Assembly (NCBI GenBank): GCA_040757355.1
Contig: JBFLWY010000002.1
Coordinates: 32,324 to 96,323 of the forward strand
DNA length: 64,000 nucleotides
Reading direction: 5' to 3'
Source: DTYU01 sp040757355
Lineage (GTDB): Bacteria; Bacillota; Desulfotomaculia; Desulfotomaculales; Ammonificaceae
Below, piece after piece: positions 55,296-63,884 of this stretch; position 1 is the first letter of the stretch; every line of letters begins with the position of its first letter. The position numbers were made by a program, and so were the translations under genes. The notes under the pieces were generated by a model, which saw only the letters and a program-made list of their open reading frames with translations, was not told the origin of the DNA and did not search any database.

Positions 55296-56801
55296 TTGAT
55301 TCATACTATACTGCCGGTCGGCCGATACTACAATCAGGGGGTAACAGCGATCAGTTGCAGCATCTGGCGGAAAAAGTCCCTGAACGAGCTTCTTGAAGCT
55401 AAGGAAACCAGCAGGCTGGCCCGTTCGCTCGGCCCGGTCGATCTGGTATCACTCGGCATCGGCGCTATAATCGGGACCGGGATATTCGTGCTTACCGGGG
55501 TGGCCGCGGCACAATATGCCGGTCCGGCGCTCATCCTGTCTTTCGTTCTCTCGGGAATAGCCGCCGGCTTGGCCGCACTTACCTATGCAGAACTGGCGGC
55601 GATGATCCCGGTAGCCGGCAGCGCGTATACTTACGCCTACGCTTCACTCGGCGAGTTTACCGCCTGGATCGTCGGCTGGAATATCATCCTCGAGTACCTC
55701 GTCGCTGCGGGTGCCGTAGCCATCGGCTGGAGCGCATACTTAAGTGAACTGTTTCATTCTATGGGGATCATCCTTCCGGCGGCGCTTACCCGCTCGCCGG
55801 CGGCCGGCGGGTTCGTGAACCTTCCGGCCGTGCTGATCGCCTTGCTTGTTACCCTGCTTGTCACCACAGGCACCCGTGAGAGCGCCACCGTAAACAGGAT
55901 CGTCGTGGCGGTCAAAGTCGGCGTGGTTCTGCTCTTCATTTTTCTCGGCGCCCCGCACGTAAAGCCCGTGAACTGGCAGCCTTTCCTGCCTTATGGATAC
56001 GCCGGGATAGCCCACGGCGCCGCAATCATTTTCTTTGCCTACATCGGTTTTGACGCCGTCGCCACCGCCGCGGAAGAAACCAGGCGGCCCCAGCGGGACC
56101 TTCCCATCGGGATCATCGGCTCGCTCGCCGTCTGCACGACGCTTTACATCCTGGTCACGGCAGTGCTTACCGGTTTGGTCCCCTACAGCCAGCTCAATGT
56201 CGCTTCACCGGTGGCCACCGCCCTTCTGAAGGCGGGCATAACCTGGGCCGGCGGCCTGGTGGCCCTCGGCGCCCTGGCCGGCATCACCTCCGTACTCCTC
56301 GTAGTCATTTACGCGCAAACCAGGGTGTTTTACGCCATGTCGCGGGACGGCCTTCTCCCGGGCTTTTTGAGCCGCGTACACGCCAAATTCCGCACGCCTT
56401 ACATCAATACCCTGATCGTCGGGGCAGGGGTGGCCGTGCTGGCAGGCTTTATCCCAATCGATATCATCGCCCAGCTTGCGAACATCGGCACCCTGACGGC
56501 ATTCGTAATAGTTGCCGCCGGCGTCCTGGTCCTCCGCAAGACAAACCCGGAAGCGCCGCGCCCCTTCAAAGTGCCTTTTTCACCTTACCTGCCGCTTTTG
56601 TCCCTGGCTCTTTCTCTGTACCTGATCATCAGTCTTCCGCCTCTGACGTGGGTGCGTTTCGTCGTCTGGATGGCAGTAGGCGTTGTTCTTTACTTTTTCC
56701 ACGGGTACCGCCGCAGTGTTCTGGCGCCGGCCGGCCAGCGCCTCCGCTGGAGTATCCTCGCGCCGCCGGCGGCCAAACGGGCGCCCCGCCGCGAGGATTA
56801 G
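55296..56801 (+). CDS. APC-superfamily amino acid permease
   Basis: About 480-500 residues with 12 or more transmembrane segments. The family start IWRKKSLNELLEAKETSRLA, SLGPVDLVSLGIGAIIGTGI and FVLTGVAAAQYAGPALILSF match the cationic amino acid transporter (YfnA-like) group. The frame opens at TTG 55296 with no ribosome site. The GGGGG at 55337-55341 instead points to about 55350, where only ATC is in frame, so the start is unsettled. Substrate: a neutral or cationic amino acid. Confidence 0.83.
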   Translation: MIHTILPVGRYYNQGVTAISCSIWRKKSLNELLEAKETSRLARSLGPVDLVSLGIGAIIGTGIFVLTGVAAAQYAGPALILSFVLSGIAAGLAALTYAELAAMIPVAGSAYTYAYASLGEFTAWIVGWNIILEYLVAAGAVAIGWSAYLSELFHSMGIILPAALTRSPAAGGFVNLPAVLIALLVTLLVTTGTRESATVNRIVVAVKVGVVLLFIFLGAPHVKPVNWQPFLPYGYAGIAHGAAIIFFAYIGFDAVATAAEETRRPQRDLPIGIIGSLAVCTTLYILVTAVLTGLVPYSQLNVASPVATALLKAGITWAGGLVALGALAGITSVLLVVIYAQTRVFYAMSRDGLLPGFLSRVHAKFRTPYINTLIVGAGVAVLAGFIPIDIIAQLANIGTLTAFVIVAAGVLVLRKTNPEAPRPFKVPFSPYLPLLSLALSLYLIISLPPLTWVRFVVWMAVGVVLYFFHGYRRSVLAPAGQRLRWSILAPPAAKRAPRRED

Positions 56802-57119
56802 GGCTTTTTACCGGATGATTCGCCGCGCCGCTGTCAACTCCTGCCGGCTTTGACACAGCCCCCTGATAAAAAAACCGGACGGCGAGCATGACGAAGCACT
56901 GTGCCGTTTACCTGTCTGCCGACAGGCAGGCCGCCGCGCCCGACGGGAAGCCTGAATAGTTACAAAAAACCGGTGAAGGAACGGTCACTGCACAAAGTAC
57001 TCAGCGGCCGGGCGGGGTTGACAGCACGTTTTGAACGTCACCGGACGTTACCAGAAAAACGGTTACAACTTGTCCGGCAGCACGGGACATGATAACTTTA
57101 AGGATAAGGGGGCAAAAGA
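56802..57119. promoter_or_regulatory. Upstream region of the hydrogenase operon
   Basis: No gene. It contains a CTGTCTGCCGACAGGCAG hairpin (about 56921-56938), TTGACA at 57018-57023, and a perfect inverted repeat AACGTC-ACCG-GACGTT (57034-57049) that may be an operator. A matching -10 is not obvious. AAGGGGGC before 57120 is the ribosome site. Confidence 0.45.
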
Positions 57120-58322
57120 GTGGCAGAGTTATCCCGGGAAACCGGCATACAGGCTGTTCTGGAAAGCCGGGACCTGCAGAAACTGTTCGACGTCTTGGCA
57201 TCGAGGGGCTACCGCATTATAGGCCCGACGGTGCGCGACGGCGCTATCGTTTACGATGAGTTGACCTCGGTGGACGAACTGCCGGCGGGTTGGACGGCCG
57301 CACAGGAAGGCGCGGCCTACCGCCTCAAGAAGGGTGAGGGTAAAGCTTTTTTTGACTACGGGATCAGTGCGGATTCCCTAAAAAAGTTCCTTTTCCCGCC
57401 GCTGGTCCGCCTGTGGCGCGCAAAACGCGAAGAGGCCGGGTTTAAGCCCCTCCCGGATACCGCAGAGGAACCAAAGTATGCATTTATCGGTGTCCGCGCG
57501 TGCGACCTGCACGCTGTTCTCATACACGATAACGTCCTAACGGCCGGGGAGTACGCCGACCCGTCGTACGCCGTGCGGCGCAAGGAGATTTTTATCGTTG
57601 CCGTAAACTGCGTAAAAGCGGGCGGCACGTGCTTCTGTGTATCGATGAAGACCGGCCCGAAGGCTACGGTGGGTTTCGACCTCGCCCTCACCGAAATACT
57701 GGAAGAGGAGCGCCACTACTTTGTAGTAGAAGTGGGCTCCGAAGCCGGCGCGTCGGTCTTGCACGAGATTCCTCACAGGAAGGCGAGTGAAAGCGAAAAG
57801 GCCGCCGCCGAAAGGGCCGTCGCCGAAGCCGCGCGGCAGATGGGACGGGTGATGGATACAGCGGGCGTCAGGGAACTCCTGTTCAACAACCCGGAACACC
57901 CGTTCTGGGACAAGGTGGCCCAGCGCTGCCTTACATGCGGGAGCTGTACCATGGTCTGTCCGACGTGTTTCTGTACGACAGTAGAAGACGTCACTGATCT
58001 GCACGGTGAAACCGCCGAGCGCCTGCGAAGATGGGACTCCTGTTTCACCGAAGATTTTTCGTACATCCACGGCGGCAGTGTGCGTGCGTCGGCGAGAGCT
58101 CGTTACCGCCAGTGGCTCACCCACAAACTTGCCGCCTGGCTGGACCAGTTCGGTACCCTGGGATGCGTGGGCTGCGGGCGGTGTATAACATGGTGCCCGG
58201 CAGGGATCGACATCACAGAAGCAGTTCGTGCCCTGCGGGAGCAAGGTGATACAGGCAGACCAGCCGCTCCAGCAGGCACGCCTGAAAAGGCATACCGCAC
58301 GCAGGAGCAGGCAAGCCCGTGA
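57120..58322 (+). CDS. hydB: Group 3b [NiFe] hydrogenase/sulfhydrogenase beta subunit
   Basis: A 400-residue iron-sulfur protein. The N-terminal domain (GISADSLKKFLFPPLVRLWR; FIGVRACDLHAVLIHD) is the HydB/anaerobic sulfite reductase A-like fold. Two [4Fe-4S] ferredoxin motifs follow, CLTCGSCTMVCPTCFC (about 271-286) and CVGCGRCITWCPAGID (about 349-364). It passes electrons between the hydrogenase and the flavin subunit. GTG start with AAGGGGGC upstream. First gene of the four-subunit operon. Confidence 0.88.
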   Translation: MAELSRETGIQAVLESRDLQKLFDVLASRGYRIIGPTVRDGAIVYDELTSVDELPAGWTAAQEGAAYRLKKGEGKAFFDYGISADSLKKFLFPPLVRLWRAKREEAGFKPLPDTAEEPKYAFIGVRACDLHAVLIHDNVLTAGEYADPSYAVRRKEIFIVAVNCVKAGGTCFCVSMKTGPKATVGFDLALTEILEEERHYFVVEVGSEAGASVLHEIPHRKASESEKAAAERAVAEAARQMGRVMDTAGVRELLFNNPEHPFWDKVAQRCLTCGSCTMVCPTCFCTTVEDVTDLHGETAERLRRWDSCFTEDFSYIHGGSVRASARARYRQWLTHKLAAWLDQFGTLGCVGCGRCITWCPAGIDITEAVRALREQGDTGRPAAPAGTPEKAYRTQEQASP

Positions 58323-58618
58323 GTTACTATTCAGGCTACCCGTCGGGCGCGGCGACCTGCCTGTCGGCAGACAGGTAAACGGCGCATTGCTTCGTCAGGT
58401 TTGTCGTCCGGGTCCTCACCCAGCACTCAGTTACATCTTGATAAGATACTACTTTTGAGGGAACACATATTTGTCCGCCCAGCGAAACTGCGCTTTCACA
58501 GCAATCTGAGTGCTGGGCTCCGGCCCGGCCGACTCAGCCTTCCTCGTACTGCTTGTTTCTCGCCGCGTTCCGTTAAGTGGCGGGTGACAGGCTGAATAGT
58601 TACGCCCGTGAAAGGCGG
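58323..58618. other. Gap inside the hydrogenase operon holding a MITE-like element
   Basis: Nearly 300 bases separate hydB from hydG, unusual for this operon. It holds a CCTGCCTGTCGGCAGACAGG hairpin (about 58351-58370) and the CCCAGCACTCAG element at 58419-58517. No gene is visible. Confidence 0.6.
58419..58517. mobile_element. MITE-like element with CCCAGCACTCAG ends, hydrogenase copy
   Basis: CCCAGCACTCAG at 58419-58430 and CTGAGTGCTGGG at 58506-58517. The 99-bp length matches the element at 14605, but the interior differs, so only the ends are conserved. Confidence 0.55.
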
Positions 58619-58624
58619 ATGTGC

Positions 58625-59464
58625 ATGAGCACCCGGTTACCCGAGCCCATGGTGCCGCACCTTTTCAGCGTGCGAAGGGTCCGGCGGGAAACCCACGATA
58701 CAACCACGCTGGAGCTGCAGGCGCAAAACGCGCCGGGGGGGTTTACGTTCGCCCCCGGCCAGTTCAACATGCTGTACGCGTTCGGGGTAGGGGAGGTGCC
58801 CATCTCAATCAGCGGCGACCCGTCCAGGCCGGAGCTGCTCGTCCACACTGTACGCGCCGTAGGGGCGGTTACAAAGGCTGTCTGCAGGCTGAAGCCGGGC
58901 GGTGTCCTGGGCGTGCGCGGGCCGTTCGGTACCCGCTGGCCGGTCGTGGAGGCGGCGGGGGGCGACGTTGTGATCGTAGCGGGAGGCATCGGGTTGGCGC
59001 CGCTGCGGCCGGCGGTCTACAACATTCTCTCGCAGCGCGAGAGGTACGGGAAAGCCGTGCTGCTTTACGGCGCCCGCAGCCCGGACGAGGTCCTGTACCG
59101 GCAGGAACTCGCCCGGTGGACTGAACTTCCCGAAATCGAGGTGCATGTGACCGTCGATAAACCTGCGGCAGGGTGGGAAGGGAACGTGGGTGTTGTAACA
59201 ACCCTGATCCCCAAAGTCGAATTTAACCCCCGTTTCACGGTGGCAATGATCTGCGGACCGGAAATCATGATGCGCTTTACGATAGAGGAACTGCGGCAGC
59301 GCAGGGTTTCTATCGAAAATATTTACATATCAATGGAACGCAACATGCAGTGCGGAATCGGGCTGTGCGGCCACTGCCAGATCGGGCCCTTTTTCGTCTG
59401 CAAGGACGGCCCCGTCTTCCGGTTCGACAGAATAGAGCCGTTCTTCGGAAAGCGAGAGATATAG
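58625..59464 (+). CDS. hydG: Group 3b hydrogenase gamma subunit (FAD/NAD(P)-binding, [2Fe-2S])
   Basis: A 279-residue flavoprotein of the ferredoxin-NADP reductase fold: FAPGQFNMLYAFGVGEVPIS (FAD site), DVVIVAGGIGLAPLRPAVYN (pyridine nucleotide site) and the C-terminal cluster MQCGIGLCGHCQIGPFFVCK (C-x4-C-x2-C-x8-C). It exchanges electrons with NAD(P)H. AAAGGCGG touches ATG 58619, so ATG 58625 is slightly preferred. Confidence 0.88.
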   Translation: MSTRLPEPMVPHLFSVRRVRRETHDTTTLELQAQNAPGGFTFAPGQFNMLYAFGVGEVPISISGDPSRPELLVHTVRAVGAVTKAVCRLKPGGVLGVRGPFGTRWPVVEAAGGDVVIVAGGIGLAPLRPAVYNILSQRERYGKAVLLYGARSPDEVLYRQELARWTELPEIEVHVTVDKPAAGWEGNVGVVTTLIPKVEFNPRFTVAMICGPEIMMRFTIEELRQRRVSIENIYISMERNMQCGIGLCGHCQIGPFFVCKDGPVFRFDRIEPFFGKREI

Positions 59465-59465
59465 G

Positions 59466-60260
59466 GTGGGAGAAAAACGGAAGCCGAAGCTTGCCGTGTG
59501 GAAATTCGGTTCCTGCTCAGGCTGTCAGCTGGCGCTGCTCAACCTAGAAGACGAACTGCTGGCTGTCGCGGGCGCGGTGGAGATCGCGTATTTCCCGGAG
59601 GCGACGCGGGCGGTGGTGAAAGGGCCGTACGACCTTTCTATCGTGGAGGGCTCCATCACCACGCCGCACGACGCCGAGCGTATTAAGGAGGTCAGGCGCG
59701 CGTCGAAGTATCTCGTCGCCGTCGGGGCCTGCGCCACCGCCGGCGGGATTCAGGCGCTGCGTAACTTTGCGGACGTCGACGATTTCGTCAGGACCGTCTA
59801 CGCTTCGCCGCAATATATCGAAACCCTCGCCGAATCAACGCCGGTCGCCGACCATGTCCATGTTGACTTCGAACTGCGGGGCTGCCCGATCAACAAAAGG
59901 CAGCTCCTTGAAGTGATCAGCGCTTTTCTGCACGGCCGCAGACCGAACATCCCCACTTACAGCGTCTGCATCGAGTGCAAGCAGCGGGGGATCCCCTGCG
60001 TGATGGTCAGCAAGGGTATCGCCTGCCTCGGCCCGGTAACCCGTGCCGGGTGCGGCGCTCTCTGCCCGTCTTACGGCCGCGGCTGCTACGCGTGCTTCGG
60101 GCCGATGGAGACGCCCAACCCCGAAGCCTTGAGCGAGCAGTGGAAACGCCTCGGGGCGACGGACGAGGACATCGCGCGGGCGTACCGCGGGTTTACCGCG
60201 GGCGCGGAAGCCTTCCGCAAAGAGAGTGAGGCGCATGAAAAGCAAGACGCTGAAAGTTGA
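59466..60260 (+). CDS. hydD: Group 3b [NiFe] hydrogenase small (delta) subunit
   Basis: A 264-residue protein: KLAVWKFGSCSGCQLALLNL holds the proximal-cluster C-x2-C (residues about 16-19). Further cluster ligands are in VAVGACATAGG, ELRGCPINKRQL and the C-terminal CIECKQRGIPCVM, ...CLGPVTRAGCGALCP and GRGCYACFGP. It relays electrons from the NiFe site to HydG/HydB. GTG start two bases after hydG. Its 3' end overlaps hydA. Confidence 0.9.
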   Translation: MGEKRKPKLAVWKFGSCSGCQLALLNLEDELLAVAGAVEIAYFPEATRAVVKGPYDLSIVEGSITTPHDAERIKEVRRASKYLVAVGACATAGGIQALRNFADVDDFVRTVYASPQYIETLAESTPVADHVHVDFELRGCPINKRQLLEVISAFLHGRRPNIPTYSVCIECKQRGIPCVMVSKGIACLGPVTRAGCGALCPSYGRGCYACFGPMETPNPEALSEQWKRLGATDEDIARAYRGFTAGAEAFRKESEAHEKQDAES

Positions 60261-61524
60261 CTATCTCGCCCGCGTCGAGGGCGAAGGCGGCCTTTTAATT
60301 AGAATAAGAGACGGAGAGGCAGCCGAAGTTAAGCTCAAAATCTTTGAGCCGCCGCGCTTTTTCGAGGCGCTGCTCCGCGGCCGAAAGTTTTCCGAGGCGC
60401 CCGACATCACCGCACGGATCTGCGGCATCTGTCCCGTGGCTTACCAGATGTGCGCCGTTCATGCCATGGAGTCCGCCTTCGGTGTAAGGGTAGGGGAGCA
60501 ACTCCGGGCGCTCCGCCGGCTCATCTACCTGGGAGAATGGATAGAGAGCCACGCGCTGCACGTTTTCCTGCTTCACGCCCCCGACTTTCTCGGTTACGAG
60601 GATGCGATCCGGATGGCGAAAGACCACCCGGCCGTCGTCGAGCGCGGCCTGCGGCTGAAGAAAACCGGGAACGAACTCGTCGCCGTGGTCGGCGGCCGCG
60701 AAATCCACCCGGTTAACGTACGCGTGGGAGGCTTCTATAAGGCACCGGGGAGACGGAGCCTTTTCCCGCTGCGCGAGCGGCTCGAACGGGCGAGGGAGGA
60801 GGCCCTTGAAACCGTCCGCTGGGCCGCAGGACTCTCTTTCCCCGATTTCGAACGGGACTATCACTTCGTGGCCCTGCGCCATCCGGCAGAGTACCCGCTT
60901 AACGAAGGCCGGCTTGTTTCCAATAAGGGTTTAGAGATACCGGTGGAAAAATACGAGGAGCACTTCGTCGAGGAACAGGTTCCACACTCGCACGCCCTGC
61001 ATTCAACGTTGAAAGGGGGCGGGGAGTACATCGTGGGGCCTATTGCGCGCTACAACCTGAATTTTGACCGTCTGTCGGCGCTCGCTCAGGAAGCGGCGCG
61101 CTCCGCCGGCCTCGCGTCTGTTTGCCGCAACCCGTTCAAGAGCATTCTAATCCGCTGCGTTGAGCTGCTCCACGCCTGCGATGAGGCGATCGGCATTATC
61201 GAAGGATACGAAGAGCCGGAGCCGCCTGCATTGGCGACCGAGCCCCGCCCTGCCACGGGTTATTCCTGTACGGAAGCGCCGCGGGGCATTCTTTACCACC
61301 GTTACGTCGTTGACGGCGGGGGGCTGATCCGGGAAGCGAAGATCGTTCCCCCGACAGCGCAAAACCAAAAGGTGATCGAGAGCGACCTCCGGGAATTTGT
61401 GACCAGGTATTCGGTGATGCCGGAAGACGAACTGCTGTGGCGGTGCGAGCAAGCAGTCCGGAACTACGACCCCTGCATCAGTTGCGCAACGCATTTGCTA
61501 AGGCCGCGCATAGTCAGGGGGTAA
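60235..61524 (+). CDS. hydA: Group 3b [NiFe] hydrogenase large (alpha) subunit
   Basis: A 429-residue catalytic subunit. VDYLARVEGEGGL opens the family. The L1 motif RICGICPVAYQMCAVHAMES (about residues 62-81) and the L2 motif DPCISCATHLLRPRI at the C-terminus give the four Ni-binding cysteines. The residues after L2's His (LLRPRIVRG) are the tail trimmed by the maturation protease. ATG 60235 fits the family start better than GTG 60226. Confidence 0.92.
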   Translation: MKSKTLKVDYLARVEGEGGLLIRIRDGEAAEVKLKIFEPPRFFEALLRGRKFSEAPDITARICGICPVAYQMCAVHAMESAFGVRVGEQLRALRRLIYLGEWIESHALHVFLLHAPDFLGYEDAIRMAKDHPAVVERGLRLKKTGNELVAVVGGREIHPVNVRVGGFYKAPGRRSLFPLRERLERAREEALETVRWAAGLSFPDFERDYHFVALRHPAEYPLNEGRLVSNKGLEIPVEKYEEHFVEEQVPHSHALHSTLKGGGEYIVGPIARYNLNFDRLSALAQEAARSAGLASVCRNPFKSILIRCVELLHACDEAIGIIEGYEEPEPPALATEPRPATGYSCTEAPRGILYHRYVVDGGGLIREAKIVPPTAQNQKVIESDLREFVTRYSVMPEDELLWRCEQAVRNYDPCISCATHLLRPRIVRG

Positions 61525-61555
61525 TGTTGAATGTTGTCTTCGCGGGAGGGTTGAA

Positions 61556-62062
61556 ATGGTCAGCAGCCATCATTATCCTGACGAACAAAGCCGCGTCCTC
61601 GTCATCGGCGTCGGGAACCCGTACCGCAGCGATGACGGGTTCGGGCTTGCGGCGGCCCGGCAAATAGAGAAAAAGGCTCTTCCCGGCGTAAAGGTGTTGA
61701 AGGAAAGCGGGGAGGGCGGGGCACTTATGGATCTATGGGAAAATGCGGCTGCCGTAATCATTTTTGACACCGTCCAAACCGGCGCTGAACCCGGTTCAAT
61801 CCACCGGTTTGCGGCGGACTCCGGGCAGGTGCCGGAGGACTATTTCCACTACTCCACGCACCTTTTCGGCGTCGCCGAAGCGGTAGAACTGGCGCGGGTT
61901 CTGGGGCAGCTTCCCCCGCACCTGATAGTCTACGGTGTCAACGCCAAAGAACTTTCCCCCGGAACCGAACTTTCTCCCGAAGTGGCGAAAGCCATCCCCG
62001 AAGTGGTCGAGCAGGCCGTCCGGGATATCAACGCCTTCAAGGCCGCAAAACAACCCCACTGA
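61556..62062 (+). CDS. [NiFe] hydrogenase maturation protease
   Basis: A 168-residue endopeptidase of the HycI/HyaD family: VLVIGVGNPYRSDDGFGLAA (Ni-sensing Asp in the second part, about residues 15-34), AVIIFDTVQTG (about 65) and YSTHLFGVAEAVELARVL (conserved His, about 100). It removes the C-terminal tail of HydA after Ni insertion. GGGAGGG precedes the ATG, which lies 31 bases after hydA. Confidence 0.9.
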   Translation: MVSSHHYPDEQSRVLVIGVGNPYRSDDGFGLAAARQIEKKALPGVKVLKESGEGGALMDLWENAAAVIIFDTVQTGAEPGSIHRFAADSGQVPEDYFHYSTHLFGVAEAVELARVLGQLPPHLIVYGVNAKELSPGTELSPEVAKAIPEVVEQAVRDINAFKAAKQPH

Positions 62063-62121
62063 AGACCCGGGGAAACCCGCTGCAAAACCTCACCTGGCAA
62101 TCAGAGGCCGAATTATAGACC

Positions 62122-63009
62122 TCAGAAGTCGGACTTGCTGGAAATCGCTTTGCGATGTACGTTTTTCAAATCGCGGAAATGGGGCACAAAGCCGTAGCGT
62201 TCGTATATCTGCTGGGCTTGCCGGGAGCGGATGAACTCAAGGAATTTAAGGGCGTTAGCCGGATTCGGGGCGTTCTTGAGCATCGTTACAAAATAGTTCA
62301 CCTTATCCCGCTGGTCCAACCCTGCTCCGGGTTCGACCGCTTCAACCCTCATTCCGTCCCTGCGGGCGTTGATCACCTCCGTCGCCCAAACCGGCCCTAC
62401 GTCGACCGTACCCTTCCGCAGCCGCAGCGGCGTTTCCCTGTGGTGCACCACCGTCAAGATCGTGGTGCCTTCAGCCCGCTTTTCCTCCATAATCCTGTTC
62501 ACGAGAGCCTCGCCGCCGGCCTCCCGGTACATCGCAACGATATAGTGGGTGATATCTTCAAGCGGGCCCGGCTGGGAAACCCTTACCTCGTCGCGCGCGA
62601 GATCTTTTACCGTCTTGATTCCGGCGGGATTTCCTTCGGGAACCATAAGCGCTATCCTGTTGTGGAGGTAAACAGAATAATCTTCAATGAGACCCCTGCT
62701 GAAAAGCTCTTTCATCGCGTCCTCCGTGACGGAGGAATAAACGTCCGGGGTCACCCTGATCTCCATACCCCCGAAACTGGCGCCGCCGGCAAGTATCTGT
62801 CTCAGCTCCAAGCCGGGAGGCAGAGTTTCGTAGAAAATGCGCCGGATATCGGGGTGCGCCTCTTGAAACGCCTCTAAAAGCTCCGCCATAACCATAAACT
62901 GGTTTCCCGCCATGAACAGGACAAGATCCGCGTTGTCAAGGTATTCAAGGTTATGAAGGTCGTCGCCGCGGCCCGGCGGAATCTCCGGCAAACCTGTGTC
63001 GGGCTTCAT
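62122..63009 (-). CDS. Substrate-binding-protein-like protein without signal peptide
   Basis: A 295-residue type II periplasmic-binding fold: ADLVLFMAGNQFMVMAELLE, GMEIRVTPDVYSSVTEDAMK, VYLHNRIALMVPEGNPAGIK, YIVAMYREAGGEALVNRIME and VNYFVTMLKNAPNPANALKF. This pattern is seen in molybdate/tungstate- or sulfate-type binding proteins (ModA/WtpA-like). ATG 63009 has GGAGGAGGG upstream, and its N-terminus MKPDTGLPEIPPGRGDD is hydrophilic, so it is predicted cytoplasmic. A sensor role is possible. The frame stays open through heptamer DNA to 63222, which is coincidence. Confidence 0.75.
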   Translation of the reverse strand: MKPDTGLPEIPPGRGDDLHNLEYLDNADLVLFMAGNQFMVMAELLEAFQEAHPDIRRIFYETLPPGLELRQILAGGASFGGMEIRVTPDVYSSVTEDAMKELFSRGLIEDYSVYLHNRIALMVPEGNPAGIKTVKDLARDEVRVSQPGPLEDITHYIVAMYREAGGEALVNRIMEEKRAEGTTILTVVHHRETPLRLRKGTVDVGPVWATEVINARRDGMRVEAVEPGAGLDQRDKVNYFVTMLKNAPNPANALKFLEFIRSRQAQQIYERYGFVPHFRDLKNVHRKAISSKSDF

Positions 63010-63049
63010 TGTGCAATCCCTCCTCCGTAAATAGACGTTTAACCTTATA

Positions 63050-63118
63050 CCGACGGACCTGTCTGCGTGCAACGCACAGGCAGGCCTTTGAGGTCCGTTC
63101 AACGTTCTGCGTTGAGAA
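63050..63118. repeat. Isolated heptamer/hairpin copy (array 24)
   Basis: GGACCTGTCTGCGTGCAACG, GCACAGGCAGGCCTTTGAGG and TCCGTTCAACGTTCTGCGTT: the nested-hairpin linker with two heptamers, 20 kb from the main island and in the same orientation. Confidence 0.75.
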
Positions 63119-63354
63119 AAAGACCGAAGTTCGTAGGCCGGAAAAAGGCCGAAGGCCGTTTCCGGCAAAAAACCGTACCTTAAAATGCCGGAAACGCTAC
63201 GCTTAAAGAGATGATAACACAACAGCGGTTTCTTGAAAACGGGCCTGACTGGCCGCTTTTCAAACGTTCGAAGTTATGGTTCTGCTGACTTCAGCCTGGG
63301 GAGACGCACAGGCAGGAAAAATTTTCCCGGCGAGCGGTAACAAGGTGGTAAGAA

Positions 63355-63720
63355 ATGGCATATATATGTGTCGACCGAAAAAACGGTAAAACAAAAGGGG
63401 GAAAGATGATGGAGTTTCAAGCCGAGACATCAGAGAAAGAAGAGGTTTTGCAAATTATCAGTAAGTTAAAGCCGGATTTAAAATTAACCCGTCTGGACAG
63501 GAGCGGTGCCGGGTGGGTATGCCTGAGCGTTTTCTCCTTCAGCCCGACCGGCAGGTATTACTGGATTGTAATCGCGGACGGTGCCTTCGCCTTCAAGCGG
63601 ATAACAGTGGAGTGGATAAAGGTCTACTCTAACCTGATCCTGTCCTCCCCGGAGATCTACGTTGAATGGAATATCGCTCACCAGATAACGGCCTGGGCGG
63701 CGCTGCAGACCAAAGGGTAG
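63355..63720 (+). CDS. Hypothetical small protein
   Basis: A 121-residue (or 103 from ATG 63409) soluble protein: EEVLQIISKLKPDLKLTRLD, then CLSVFSFSPTGRYYWIVIAD and ITVEWIKVYSNLILSSPEIY. No family is recognised. Both ATG 63355 (AAGGTGG upstream) and ATG 63409 (AAAGGGGG upstream) have a ribosome site. The preceding 63120-63350 has no gene. Confidence 0.65.
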   Translation: MAYICVDRKNGKTKGGKMMEFQAETSEKEEVLQIISKLKPDLKLTRLDRSGAGWVCLSVFSFSPTGRYYWIVIADGAFAFKRITVEWIKVYSNLILSSPEIYVEWNIAHQITAWAALQTKG

Positions 63721-63833
63721 CCGACCTACAGAGGAGGAATGCGCTTAGTAAAAGTTAGTAAATGAAGGTTTTTTGTAATGGGACGTTACTAAAGAGGGCA
63801 TGAATTAAACAAGACGTTTAAAGAGGACATTCG

Positions 63834-63884
63834 AAAGGGGACGGGCAACTTTCTTTGCAGAAAAGCGGCCGGTCCCCTTTTATC
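63834..63884 (+). terminator. Large hairpin, possible terminator or structured RNA end
   Basis: AAAGGGGAC (63834-63842) pairs with GTCCCCTTT (63872-63880) around a 29-base loop that itself contains a small TTTC/GAAA stem, followed by TTATC. The flanking 63721-64000 has no convincing gene. Confidence 0.5.
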
